In this document: piece after piece, positions 26,999-35,843 of the stretch | Numbering within the stretch: position 1 is the stretch's first letter | Layout of the letters: each line of letters opens with the position of its first letter | DNA from: DASXVU01 sp963732855 | GTDB lineage: Archaea > Thermoplasmatota > Thermoplasmata > Methanomassiliicoccales > UBA472 | Assembly: GCA_963732855.1 (NCBI GenBank) | Contig: CAVTBB010000003.1 | Coordinates: 736,300 to 800,299 of the forward strand | Direction of reading: 5' to 3' | DNA: 64,000 bases | Translations under genes and position numbers: made by a program | The notes under the pieces: model-generated | What the model saw: only the letters and a program-made list of their open reading frames with translations | Databases searched by the model: none | Told to the model about the DNA's origin: nothing

Positions 26999-27358
26999 TT
27001 AAAAGGGCGATCCGATTCCGCAGACCTTTTGCTTGAGGATACCCATCGCTTGGTCAGCTAGCTTGGTAGGCAGTCTTATCACGTCCATGGATTCGCCGGC
27101 GGTCTTGACCTTGAGCCTGATCATTGATCTCATGAATCCCTTTTCCAGACCCACTCCAGTGATTTCGGGGTAACTGTAAAAGGTTAGGTCGGTCCTTGTT
27201 GATTGAGTGCAATGGCGTCTTAGAATAACACGTTCGCTGGTGATCGCAACCGTGTCGATGGTAATCTCGGGATATTTCTCCCCATCAACAAATAGCTCGA
27301 TCGTTTCCTTAGGGTCCATCAATTCCTGGATTTCAGCTGGTACGTCCATTATAATCAA
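26999..27358 (-). CDS. Small PH-like domain protein (YokE/bPH type)
   Basis: This 119-residue protein shows the strand pattern of bacterial PH-like domains: EITIDTVAITSERVILRR, DLTFYSYPEITGV, RSMIRLKVKTAGESMDVIRL, then one helix with AMGILKQKV. It has no membrane segment. The role is unknown. A second in-frame ATG at 27349 is another possible start. Confidence 0.6.
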   Translation of the reverse strand: MIIMDVPAEIQELMDPKETIELFVDGEKYPEITIDTVAITSERVILRRHCTQSTRTDLTFYSYPEITGVGLEKGFMRSMIRLKVKTAGESMDVIRLPTKLADQAMGILKQKVCGIGSPF

Positions 27359-27727
27359 CTGCTCACATTCTCGTTAGGATGCCGACTCTACTGGCATGTA
27401 AGATAATAGTAGTTATGCATGGGAGTGCTTGGAATTGGTTAACACTACCGCGCGATCCAGCGTACGAGAACTATTCATACAGGACAATGGTCAGAAGAAA
27501 GTCGCCAACAATTACGTACTGGTATTCCTTGGACAATTTCAACAATTACCTGGGCAGTATTGCCTTTGACAGAGGAGGCACTAAAGCAATGTTCAGAGGC
27601 CACCCATGGAGGAAAAGGAAGTGAGGATTTCGACTTCATCGCGTCAGAGATGCGTGGGAGAAAAGTCTTGATCGACGACAAAATACTTTGAGGAACGAAG
27701 CAAATAAAATTGATGGCGTGTTAAAGA
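27359..27727. other. Gene-poor stretch before the IS110 element
   Basis: No gene is supported here. Short segments such as LTEEALKQCSEATHGGKGSE (read on the plus strand near 27560-27640, ending at a TGA at 27689-27691) look protein-like but have no start, so they may be remnants cut by an insertion. The stretch may contain the left end of the IS110 element. Confidence 0.35.
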
Positions 27728-27777
27728 GGTTCCCCGCCAATATGGACAATAGCAACAAAATCCAAGGCGGGAGAACC
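27728..27777 (+). ncRNA. Long hairpin directly before the IS110 transposase start (possible part of a bridge RNA)
   Basis: GGTTCCCCGCC (27728-27738) pairs with GGCGGGAGAACC (27766-27777), with a single bulge, around a 27-base loop; within the loop TGGA and TCCA can pair. The 3' arm ends one base before the ATG at 27779, so it would also cover the ribosome-binding region. IS110-type recombinases are known to use a structured RNA made from the noncoding end of the element; this position fits, but that function is inferred. Confidence 0.45.
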
Positions 27778-27778
27778 A

Positions 27779-28780
27779 ATGAAGTATATAGGGCTGGACA
27801 TACATAAAAAGGATACTCAGGCTTGCGTTCTGGACGAAAAAGGGAAAGTTATTCTCGTCAAACGGGTAAGGACCGATGTCTCCGACATCGGTCATTTGTT
27901 TAAGATAATCGAAGCCGAAAACGAGAAGCTGGCGGTGGTCATGGAGGCCACCGGTTTCTACTTCTGGATCTATGACCTCATCGTGGCCCGGGGCCACGAT
28001 GTCATGGTCGTGCATCCGACCAAGGCTAAGGAGCTGATGCGTTCCATGTCCAAGACCGACAAGAACGACGCTTTCATGCTCGCCGAACTCCTGTGCTTCG
28101 ATCGTCTGAAAGGGATCTACGTTCCTTCACTGGATATAAGGGAGATGCGGGACCTGACCAGGCACAGGGAATCACTGGTCCGGAAGAAGGGGGACGCGAA
28201 GAGAGAGATCATAGCCGCGCTGGACCAGCGCGGCCTCAAGGTTCCCTCTGAGTTTAGGACGAACTTCACCGAGAAATACAAGGACTGGGCAAGGTCACAG
28301 AACGATTTTGTGATCAACGAGAAACTGGACCTGCTTGAACTGTTATTGACGAAGATCCGCAACGTGGAGAAGATAATCGAGGAGAAATACGGGAAAGACG
28401 AGGACGTCCAGCTCATGCGGACGGTGCCAGGCATCGGCCTGGTCACCGCCGCCGTGGTCAAGGCGGAGATCGGGGACATATCCAGGTTCGAAACGGCGGA
28501 GAACCTGGCAGCCTACGTCGGTGTATCGCCGACGACCTGCCAGTCAGGAGAGAAAACCTGGGGCGGACCGACCAGGCACGGGAACAATCGGGTCAAACAC
28601 GTTCTAATTGAAGCGACGCTGTTCCACTACCATTTCTGTCCCGATTCGAAGATATCCGGTTACTATCTCAGGAAGAAGGACAAGATCGGCGGCAAGAAGG
28701 CCATCGTGGCCTCCAGCCGCAAGCTGCTGGAGGCGTTGTACTTCATGATCACTAGGAAAGAGGTATTTCACGCTCATTGA
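27779..28780 (+). CDS. IS110-family transposase (DEDD recombinase)
   Basis: The 333-residue protein has the N-terminal RuvC-like DEDD domain: GLDIHKKDTQACVLD, VMEATGFYFWIYDLI, KTDKNDAFMLAEL. It is followed by the C-terminal Transposase_20 domain: TVPGIGLVTAAVVKAEIGDISRF and AYVGVSPTTCQSGEKTWGG with the downstream Ser-containing segment. These domains in this order define IS110/IS1111 recombinases. The frame is intact and could be active. It lies in a decaying region between 20.8 and 29 kb. Confidence 0.95.
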   Translation: MKYIGLDIHKKDTQACVLDEKGKVILVKRVRTDVSDIGHLFKIIEAENEKLAVVMEATGFYFWIYDLIVARGHDVMVVHPTKAKELMRSMSKTDKNDAFMLAELLCFDRLKGIYVPSLDIREMRDLTRHRESLVRKKGDAKREIIAALDQRGLKVPSEFRTNFTEKYKDWARSQNDFVINEKLDLLELLLTKIRNVEKIIEEKYGKDEDVQLMRTVPGIGLVTAAVVKAEIGDISRFETAENLAAYVGVSPTTCQSGEKTWGGPTRHGNNRVKHVLIEATLFHYHFCPDSKISGYYLRKKDKIGGKKAIVASSRKLLEALYFMITRKEVFHAH

Positions 28781-29236
28781 CTCGAGACCACCCGTTTTTC
28801 CTGCACCATCGAGTGCCCTAAATTGATCGTGGCAGGTCTATGAGAAAAGACGACGGACGTGTCATCATACGGCTTTGACCGTGGAAAGGTGGTTGTCAGA
28901 TCGTCGTGATCGAAGTAGGGTCGAGGGCAGAGAACGGATCGAGGGAGAAATCATGATGTAGATGTAGAACGAGAGAAAATACCTAGGTCGGTGGGGACCT
29001 CTTTAACAAAGGTGGATAAACATAACCCGATCAACCCAACTGTCAGACGTTATTTTGGCATTATAGTCTTTCACCCAAGTCCTGGTGGTACCTTACGACG
29101 ATCAGGAATCCCATAGCCATCGTCGTAAATTTCCCTGGGCAAAGTACGAGACCAGATAAATAAGAAAGGCACCCAGGAGAACGAAGGAGGAATATAATAA
29201 AAAGACATAATCGGTTGAATGGTTTTTTCCCGTAAC
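28781..29236. other. Noncoding stretch after the IS110 transposase
   Basis: No gene is supported. A hydrophobic segment (YVFLLYSSFVLLGAFLIYLV, minus strand near 29150-29210) has no start codon in frame. The right end of the IS110 element is expected within the first part. Confidence 0.35.
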
Positions 29237-29905
29237 TCAACTCAGCCTTTTTCTCATCAGGTACAATTCAGCCAGTTTTTTCTGCGATGCCTGAAGTGTT
29301 TCGTATAGGGTGGATTGAGTTATCCCCAACCGTCTTGCCAGTTCCCTTCCGGTCACGCCTCTTGGATAATCGAAATAGCCCATCTCCAGAGCTCTCTCGA
29401 TCAGCTTCTCCTGCTTCTCGGTGAGGATCGCTGATTCCTTAATCTGTCTTTTCCGTACGAGTTCAACCTTGCATCCGGATTTCTTCAGGTCCCCAACAAG
29501 ACCTTTTAGAGTAATCTCATCAGTGACCATGATGTGCCATTCCAGGGCTCCATTGCTTAATGTGCGGGCCCCTTCAATGTAACAGTTGTTCCTGTGAAGG
29601 GATTCGCAGACCATCCATTTCTTCACCGTGAGACTTCCAAGGACCGTACCATTGACCTCATCCGAAACATGGACTTCATTAATATCTGTATGTTTGTATA
29701 ATTCGTTGATGACCGATTCTCTCGACGTCTCATCGAGTTTGAAATTGACTAGTCCGTTTACCTCGCCATCCTTACCAGCGACGCATTCAACAATGTGAAT
29801 CGAGACGCCTAATTTCTTTGAAATATCAACCGCCCAACTCTCGAGCGGTCTTATTACGAGTGTAGCTTTGAGCAAGTTATCGTACTGGTAATGAATTTCT
29901 ATCAT
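29237..29905 (-). CDS. Bacterio-opsin-activator-like HTH transcription regulator
   Basis: The 222-residue protein has an N-terminal ligand-binding-like region and a C-terminal HTH_10 domain: LTEKQEKLIERALEMGYFDYP, then GRELARRLGITQSTLYETLQ. The TATA-like TTTTTAATAC lies about 27 bases upstream of the ATG, so the mRNA is leaderless. It lies 73 bases downstream of the substrate-binding gene of the ABC transporter on the same strand and so may regulate that operon in response to osmotic conditions or the transported solute; this is inferred from position only. Confidence 0.85.
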   Translation of the reverse strand: MIEIHYQYDNLLKATLVIRPLESWAVDISKKLGVSIHIVECVAGKDGEVNGLVNFKLDETSRESVINELYKHTDINEVHVSDEVNGTVLGSLTVKKWMVCESLHRNNCYIEGARTLSNGALEWHIMVTDEITLKGLVGDLKKSGCKVELVRKRQIKESAILTEKQEKLIERALEMGYFDYPRGVTGRELARRLGITQSTLYETLQASQKKLAELYLMRKRLS

Positions 29906-29978
29906 ATACCAAGTGTGCTCTTTGTATTAAAAATATTGATGTATAATAAAATTAAAGGGTTTGGAAAGGACAAGGATT

Positions 29979-30860
29979 TCATCCGTTTATCCAGGAGGTC
30001 ACGGTAGCCCTGTTGTTGTCAATCCATTTCTGGGCCGCAGCCTGCTCGGCCATGCCACCCGACATATCAATCATCACAGATTGGATATCGGCCTGGGTCC
30101 AGTTGAAGCGCTTCACGATGGAGTATGCACCAGGATTGTCGGCCTGGAATCCCTGCCTCGCGAGGGTCTGCACGTGTTCTGCTCCTCCGAAAACGCCCTC
30201 TGGGTCGTTCAGGTACTTCAGGTCCCACTGCTCGAAGGCCCAATGCGGCGACCACAGAGTTACGACGATCCATTCACCATTGTCATATGCTGTTGAAAGC
30301 GATGCCAGCATTCCAGCACTGCTACTCGGTACAAGATCAAAGCCAAGCTGATAGTCCTCAATCGCATCCAAAGCGTTGGTCATCTCTCCCGCACCGGGAT
30401 CTATGCCAATGATCTGGCTCTGGAATTGCGAGGAATAATTCTTCAGGTCCGAGATGTTGTTCACAGCAGTAACGTAGCTGGGCACGACTAATCCGATCTT
30501 GCAACCTTCAAGGCTGGTGGAAACCGAATCTATATCCTTTCCATACACGTCCCAATAGTTAGCCTGTGTGGCTGGAAGCCACGCCGATGTCGTGAAATCC
30601 AAGTCCCCTTTGGCGAGGCTCTGGTACAGCACACCTGCGTCAACGTTTACCATGTCAACATTATATCCGGCCTCCTGGAGAACAAGCGAGAGAACGTTAG
30701 TACTGGCTATCTCACCATCCCAAAGTACATAGCCGTACTGCAATGCCTTCTTTTCACCTGCTGAATTGTTATTAGTCAATCCAAGCCCTACGACCGCGAC
30801 AATCAAGATGACAACCACGGCCAGTCCCACTGCTATTATGCCTAATTTTTTCTTTTCCAT
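29979..30860 (-). CDS. Glycine betaine/proline-type ABC transporter, substrate-binding protein
   Basis: The 293-residue protein has an N-terminal membrane anchor (IIAVGLAVVVILIVAVVGLGL) and the OpuAC/ProX-like domain: ALQYGYVLWDGEIASTNVL, DFTTSAWLPATQANYWDVYG, VTAVNNISDL and IGIDPGAGEM. Aromatic residues (Trp in SAWLP and ATLWSPHWAF) form the usual cage for quaternary amines. It is held to the membrane by a helix and has no lipobox. A good ribosome site (GAGGTG) precedes the ATG. It is the last gene of the operon with permease and ATPase. Confidence 0.88.
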   Translation of the reverse strand: MEKKKLGIIAVGLAVVVILIVAVVGLGLTNNNSAGEKKALQYGYVLWDGEIASTNVLSLVLQEAGYNVDMVNVDAGVLYQSLAKGDLDFTTSAWLPATQANYWDVYGKDIDSVSTSLEGCKIGLVVPSYVTAVNNISDLKNYSSQFQSQIIGIDPGAGEMTNALDAIEDYQLGFDLVPSSSAGMLASLSTAYDNGEWIVVTLWSPHWAFEQWDLKYLNDPEGVFGGAEHVQTLARQGFQADNPGAYSIVKRFNWTQADIQSVMIDMSGGMAEQAAAQKWIDNNRATVTSWING

Positions 30861-30887
30861 TTATTACACCTCTTCATGATGGGTTGT

Positions 30888-31742
30888 TTACTTTCCAACC
30901 AGTAAGTTTGATTCATCATTCTTTCCCAGGTTCTGAGAGATCCTGTCCAGGATAACTGCCAGTATCACGATTGCCACTCCAGCCTCGAATCCGAGGCCAA
31001 TGTCTATCCTCTGGATGGCGATCAGGACGTTCCTTCCCAATCCTCTGGCCCCGATCATGGATGCGATGACCACCATCGACAGGGACAGCATGATACACTG
31101 GTTGACCCCGACTCGTATGGTCGGCATGGCCACTGGTAACTGGACATAGGTCAATTTCTGCAGTTCGGAGCTCCCGAATGCGTCGGCGACCTCGTTCAGC
31201 TCCTTCGGGACCTGCCTTATTCCCAGATTTGTCAATCTTATCACAGGGGGGACGGCGAATACGATCGTGGCGATCATTCCCGGTACATCTCCCAGGCCGA
31301 AGAATATCACGACCGGGATCAGGTAGACGAAGGACGGCATGGTCTGCATGACGTCCAGGAAAACCTTGATCACCGATTCAAGCCGGTTGCTCCGGGATGT
31401 AAATATACCGACAGGGATCCCAATGACCACTGCGACCACTGCTGAGACCAGGACCAGGGTCAGTGTCTCCATCGACAATGACCACAGACCGAGGTTATCG
31501 ATCAGCAACAGTGACAGGGCCACTCCTATGGTCAGCAATAATCTCCTTGTCAGGAACAAGGTGATTACCGCAACGACCGGTATCATGACCATTGAAGGGG
31601 CTGAGTTCAATACCGATCCAACGGCATTCAACAGAGAATGGACCACATTGGTGATCAGGTCCAGGATGAAACCCAGATTATTCTCGATCCATTTGACCAG
31701 GACCTCAGCCCAGTTTCCTAATGGTATCTTTTCCACGATCAA
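30888..31742 (-). CDS. Glycine betaine/proline-type ABC transporter permease (ProW/OpuAB)
   Basis: The 284-residue protein has several hydrophobic helices and the binding-protein-dependent transport signature, including ELNEVADAFGSSELQKLTYVQLPVAMPTI, which contains the EAA-type loop that contacts the ATPase. The N-terminal region (KWIENNLGFILDLITNVV) is typical of ProW. The start overlaps the ATPase stop by four bases. Confidence 0.9.
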   Translation of the reverse strand: MIVEKIPLGNWAEVLVKWIENNLGFILDLITNVVHSLLNAVGSVLNSAPSMVMIPVVAVITLFLTRRLLLTIGVALSLLLIDNLGLWSLSMETLTLVLVSAVVAVVIGIPVGIFTSRSNRLESVIKVFLDVMQTMPSFVYLIPVVIFFGLGDVPGMIATIVFAVPPVIRLTNLGIRQVPKELNEVADAFGSSELQKLTYVQLPVAMPTIRVGVNQCIMLSLSMVVIASMIGARGLGRNVLIAIQRIDIGLGFEAGVAIVILAVILDRISQNLGKNDESNLLVGK

Positions 31743-33175
31743 GACTGCACCACCTTGGATCGCAGTTTGCCCATCACCGAGGCGGGGTAGACCGCCCCTA
31801 CCAGACCGTGCTTGTCATTCAAGACCGGGATCGGATAATTCGTTTCGATCATGATCGGGATCAGATCCTCGACGCTGGTGGTCGGTACCACCGTGCGAAT
31901 CGAGGTATCGGTTATTTCCAACAAAGTGACCGTACGTTCCAACGCCCGTGAAAGATCTTCTGCCCTGACAATTCCGACGAAACGCTTCTCCTTATCAATA
32001 ACGAATCCGATCGTTTGATCTTTATCGTCTAGCATCTTCAACGCTGTCCTTGGTCCTGTCTTCAAGGGAATAACTACTTCTGGTGTTTTCATTACGTTCT
32101 CGCACGTGAGGACTTTCGACCTGTCGATACCGTCGACGAAGGTCGCCACATAGTCATCTGCGGGTTTGGTTAAGATCTCCTCCGGTGTCCCCACTTGTAT
32201 GATGGCTCCGTCGCGCATTATTGCGATGCGGTCCCCAATCTTGAGGGCCTCGTCGAGGTCGTGCGTAACGAAAACGATCGTTTTTTTCAATTTATCTTGA
32301 AGGTCCAAAAGCTCATCTTGCATATTCTTGCGGATCATAGGGTCCAGTGCGCTGAAAGCCTCGTCCATCAACAATATTTCGGGGTCTGTGGCGATCGCCC
32401 TAGCAAGACCGACCCTTTGTTTCATTCCTCCGCTTAAGGAAGAGGGCTTTGAATTGACATATCCGGAAAGTCCCACCAGTTCGATCGCGCTCATTGATTT
32501 CGCATATCTTTTCTCCCTGGGCATTCCCTGCACCTCCAGTCCGTAGGCCACGTTGTCCAAAACGGACCTATGGGGAATCAAACCGAAATTCTGGAATACC
32601 ATGCTGATATTATGCCGTCGGAAATCTCGGAGTGATTGGGTGTCAAGGGAGGTGATCTCCGTCCCATTGACGATTATTGAGCCTGCTGTGGGCTTAAGGA
32701 GACTGTTAATACATCGCTCGAGTGTGGATTTCCCGCATCCTGAAAGTCCCATGAGCACGAATATCTCTCCCTTGTTAATCGTGAGATTGACATTTCTGAG
32801 GCCTATTGTGTGGCCTGTTTTTTTGAGGATTTCCTCTTTCCCTTTCCCTGAATTCAAATCTTCCACGGCGGAACGGGGGTCCGTCCCAAAGATCTTTGAC
32901 AGATTCCTCATTTCGATTTCTACTATCAAGTCCTGGGGTTCCGCTGATTTCGATGATTCGACCTTGTGCAAATTCCTCTCGACATCTGTTTGCTTGATAC
33001 TAGAAAGACTGGAGAGGAGAGAGACCTGGACCTCCTTCCACCACATCTCCAACGGATTGAGCCCTTTACTCATCCATTTCGAAAAACTCGTCTCGAGACG
33101 AGTCATATTTTTGCTTATTATGTTATTCTTAATTCCCATCGTGCCCTCTCCGATTCGAGCCCAAATCGAGCTCAA
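31739..33175 (-). CDS. Glycine betaine/proline-type ABC transporter ATPase with CBS domains (ProV/OpuAA)
   Basis: The ATPase domain has Walker A GLSGCGKST, the Q-loop FQNFGLIPH, signature LSGGMKQRVGLARA, and Walker B LLMDEAFSALDP with the switch His in VFVTHDL. Two CBS domains follow at the C-terminus (about residues 360-478), which in this family sense ionic strength. An N-terminal part of about 85 residues before IEMRNLSKIFG has no counterpart in ordinary ProV. The true start could be later; ATGs at 33139 or further down would remove part of it. It is the first gene of the operon, with a T-rich TATA-like box close to 33180. Confidence 0.88.
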   Translation of the reverse strand: MSSIWARIGEGTMGIKNNIISKNMTRLETSFSKWMSKGLNPLEMWWKEVQVSLLSSLSSIKQTDVERNLHKVESSKSAEPQDLIVEIEMRNLSKIFGTDPRSAVEDLNSGKGKEEILKKTGHTIGLRNVNLTINKGEIFVLMGLSGCGKSTLERCINSLLKPTAGSIIVNGTEITSLDTQSLRDFRRHNISMVFQNFGLIPHRSVLDNVAYGLEVQGMPREKRYAKSMSAIELVGLSGYVNSKPSSLSGGMKQRVGLARAIATDPEILLMDEAFSALDPMIRKNMQDELLDLQDKLKKTIVFVTHDLDEALKIGDRIAIMRDGAIIQVGTPEEILTKPADDYVATFVDGIDRSKVLTCENVMKTPEVVIPLKTGPRTALKMLDDKDQTIGFVIDKEKRFVGIVRAEDLSRALERTVTLLEITDTSIRTVVPTTSVEDLIPIMIETNYPIPVLNDKHGLVGAVYPASVMGKLRSKVVQS

Positions 33176-33511
33176 GTAAAAAGTTGCCTATTTGGGTTTC
33201 GCTTAATGGGCGCCCTCAAATTCTGTTAGGCATTAAGACTTCCCAGAACACACACCCTTAAAGTCTTTTTCCCGAAACACGATCAAACTTTCTTCTCGGC
33301 CTTTGCCTCTTTCATTCTATCTATCATTCGGGAATCTCTTAGCATGGGAGTTATTAAATTTACATCTGGGGCCATGAATGGAGATGTACCTCGGATCGAT
33401 CTGGTCGGATTTGCTCGGAATAAAGTAACATTCATCATTGGTATTCTAGGAAAGCAATATGCCATAACCAAAGGACCAACGCAGACTTTGTATCGGAGTA
33501 TCTGCATCAGC
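33176..33511. other. Intergenic stretch between the ABC operon and catalase
   Basis: No gene is supported. The ORFs here on either strand lack a recognisable family and a promoter. A TATA-like AACTTTTTAC close to 33180-33192 (minus strand) may be the proV promoter. Confidence 0.4.
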
Positions 33512-34975
33512 TCAACCCAGGTCGATGTCGCTCAGGTTAAGGCCTTCCGCAACCCGGCGCCCATACTCCGGGTCCGCTTTTAAGAATATTCGGGTCTGAC
33601 GGATCTGGATATCTTTCTTTGCAGTGCCCAGATGGGAAACGATGTTGTCGACGAGATGGCTCCGGTCCATCTCGTTCATGGCCTTTCGGTATAGGTCCCC
33701 AGCCTGGACGAAGTCGTCGTTGGGATGGGTGTACCGTTGACGGGCCGCTATTCCCGATATCTCTTCGGTCGGTTCGGAAGCGTCAATCTTGGGTTCCGGA
33801 CCTCCCATGCTATTCGGGTAGTAGTTGACCATACCAGCCTGATTGTCATCGAAGCGCATTGCCCCGTCCCGCTGGTAGTTCTCGATCACCATTCCCTTGG
33901 GACGGTTCACCGGGAGCATGTGATAGTTGGAGCCTAGCCGGTAGCGATGCGCGTCGTTATAGGCGAATAGCCTTCCCTGTAGCATCTTGTCCGGGGAAAT
34001 GTTATGCCTGGGACGAAATTGCCAGGCGAGAAGGCGGCCTGTTCCACTTCAGCGAAATAGTTCCCCGGGTTGCGGTCAAGCACCATCCGTCCAACCTCGA
34101 TCGGAGCGGATAATCGACGTGCGGCCAAACCTTGGTGACGTCGAATGGATCGAAGCGGTAATCCGTCGCCTCCTTCGGCGTCATGATCTGCACATAAAGG
34201 GTCCAGGAAGGGAATTCCCCCCTAGCTATGGAATCTGACAGGTCTCGGGTAGCATGGTCCGGATCCTTCCCCTTCATCGCCTGCGCTTCCTGGCCGGTGA
34301 GGTTCTTGATGCCCTGGTCCGTCTTGAAGTGATACTGCACCCAGAAGTACTCGCCCTCCTCGTTGTACCATTTGTAGGTGTGGCTGCCATACCCGTTCAT
34401 GTTGCGATAGGTCGATGGGCGTGCCTCGGTCGGAGAACAGGATAGTGACCTGATGGATCGATTCTGGGGTAAGGGAAAGGAAGTCCCAGAACATGTCCGC
34501 ATCCTTGAGGTTCGTTGCCGGGTTTCGTTTCTGAGTATGGATGAAGTCGGGGAACTTCAGTGGATCGCGAATGAAAAAGACCGGCGTGTTGTTGCCGACC
34601 AGGTCATAGTTGCCTTCTTCGGTGTAGAACTTGACGGCGAAGCCTCGCGGGTCTCTCTCTGCGTCGGCCGAGCCTTTTTCACCGCCTACGGTCGAGAAAC
34701 GAGCGAAGACCTCGGTCTGTTTCCCAACCTTCGAGAGGAACTTGGCCTTGGTGTATTTGGTCACATTCGTCTGTGGCTTCGAAATATCCACCCGCCCCGG
34801 CACCCTTGGCATGAACGATGCGTTCCGGTATCCTCTCACGATTGAAATGGGCCAATTTCTCGACCAAATGGACATCCTGCATCAGGATAGGTCCTTTATC
34901 GCCTGCGGTCATGCTGTTCTGATCGTCAGCCACCTGGGCACCAAAATTGGTAGTGAGTGCATTCTTTTTCGCCAT
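33512..34975 (-). pseudogene. kat: Monofunctional heme catalase with four frameshifts
   Basis: Catalase segments appear in sequence in three frames. The first has TNFGAQVADDQNSMTAG, HAKGAGAGGYFEA. After a shift near 34775 comes TKYTKAKFLSKVGK, ARFSTVGGEKGSADAERDPR and FIRDPLKFPDFIH. After a shift near 34410 comes TYRNMNGYGSHTYKWYNEE and RFDPFDVTKVWPH. After a shift near 34110 comes GRMVLDRNPGNYFAEVEQAA, and after a last shift near 34005 KMLQGRLFAYNDAHRYRLGS with the heme-ligand Tyr, to the C-terminus. All core residues would be present if it were read in one frame. Two indels are clean +1, one is +2 or -1, and one is a lost T. The start is probably the ATG at 34975; a TTG at 34993 is possible. 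It is either a real pseudogene or a badly assembled gene. Confidence 0.9.
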
Positions 34976-35139
34976 GGGATCACCGTCAGTCAAACCTTGA
35001 TTCTGTGATTGGGTGATATTTTAACATTTCCAATTCCGCGGATAGACGTGATCGAGCTCAGGTGGGAGCTACATTTCCTGAATCCCTGGATTCATCAAAA
35101 CGATATCTATCGATCTCAGGCTTGTAAAAAAATGAATAG

Positions 35140-35215
35140 TGGTGGGTCTGTCCGGATTTGAACCGGAGTTACTAGCACCCCAAGCTAGAAGGATTCCAAG
35201 CTACCCCACAGACCC
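35140..35215 (-). tRNA. tRNA-Pro (anticodon GGG)
   Basis: The minus strand gives a full cloverleaf: acceptor GGGTCTG/CAGACCC, a D arm with GGGT...ATCC, anticodon stem CTAGC/GCTAG around the loop TTGGGGT (anticodon GGG), and a T arm TCCGG/CCGGA around TTCAAAT. The 3' CCA is encoded (35140-35142). No intron. It lies 28 bases downstream of rpoN on the same strand. Confidence 0.95.
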
Positions 35216-35243
35216 AGGAAATAAAGGGGTTATTGAAAGGGGT

Positions 35244-35435
35244 TTAGCCAAGCGGGATGATCTCTTCGACCAAGTCCGAATGGGCAATTATCATACGGCG
35301 GCAGCAGTAGCGCTTTAATCCGAGATCGTCCAGGACCTCTTTGGGGTCCTCGCCTAGCTGGACCCTCTTTATGTAGGTCTGGTAGGAACTCGCGATGACT
35401 TTCCCGCATGTGAAGCATCTTACTGGTATGATCAT
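35244..35435 (-). CDS. rpoN: DNA-directed RNA polymerase subunit N
   Basis: The 63-residue protein has the zinc-binding pattern of RpoN/Rpb10: VRCFTCGK at the N-terminus and KRYCCRRM near residue 45. The ATG at 35435 (MIIPVRC) matches the family start; an ATG three codons earlier is not used by homologs. It is the last protein gene of the eL18-uL13-uS9-RpoN operon. Confidence 0.95.
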   Translation of the reverse strand: MIIPVRCFTCGKVIASSYQTYIKRVQLGEDPKEVLDDLGLKRYCCRRMIIAHSDLVEEIIPLG

Positions 35436-35440
35436 TCCGC

Positions 35441-35839
35441 TCACCTGTACGATTTCTGTCTCTTCTTCCTGGCGCCACGTCCGAGCGGTTTCTTGGGCAG
35501 TTTACGCCTAACGTCGCTGATGAGCAGCGAACGGTCGTACTGCTTGAATGCCTTCTCGAGCGTCTCATCCTTAAAGAACTCGACGATAGCTTTAGCAATT
35601 GCGGTCCTCGTCGCCTCGGCCTGTCCCATGACGCCGCCACCCTGCACGCTTACAGCGATGTCGACCTTTGCGAACAGTTCCGGAGCCAGTGTGACCGGTT
35701 CCATGATCTTAAGCTTGGCCAGTTCCGGCAAGTATGCTTCGATCGGGACGCTGTTGACGCGGTCTTGCCGATCCTCAGCGATGACCGCCCGTGCGACCGC
35801 CGTCTTCCTCTTTCCACTGGTGTTAATAACCTCAGCCAT
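35441..35839 (-). CDS. rps9: Ribosomal protein uS9
   Basis: The 132-residue protein has the S9 features GKRKTAVARA near the N-terminus, VSVQGGGVMGQAEATRTAIA and the basic C-terminus KKPLGRGARKKRQKSYR that reaches into the ribosomal P site. The gene is in its conserved archaeal place between uL13 and rpoN. Confidence 0.97.
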   Translation of the reverse strand: MAEVINTSGKRKTAVARAVIAEDRQDRVNSVPIEAYLPELAKLKIMEPVTLAPELFAKVDIAVSVQGGGVMGQAEATRTAIAKAIVEFFKDETLEKAFKQYDRSLLISDVRRKLPKKPLGRGARKKRQKSYR

Positions 35840-35843
35840 AATA

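Larger units (their letters stand above)
27725..28780 (+). mobile_element. IS110-family insertion sequence (minimal extent)
   Basis: The transposase gene plus the hairpin immediately upstream define a minimum extent; IS110 elements usually lack terminal inverted repeats, so the true ends cannot be read by eye. Left-end noncoding sequence is expected upstream of 27725, and right-end sequence beyond 28780. Confidence 0.65.

Noticed and set aside
27379..27624. Plus-strand frame of 81 residues before the IS110 element.
   Set aside because: It has poor codon use and no neighbour or family support; the more protein-like segment is in another frame without a start.
33344..33583. Plus-strand frame of 79 residues beyond the catalase.
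   Set aside because: It runs through the 3' end of the catalase gene on the other strand, has no recognisable domain and no clear promoter.
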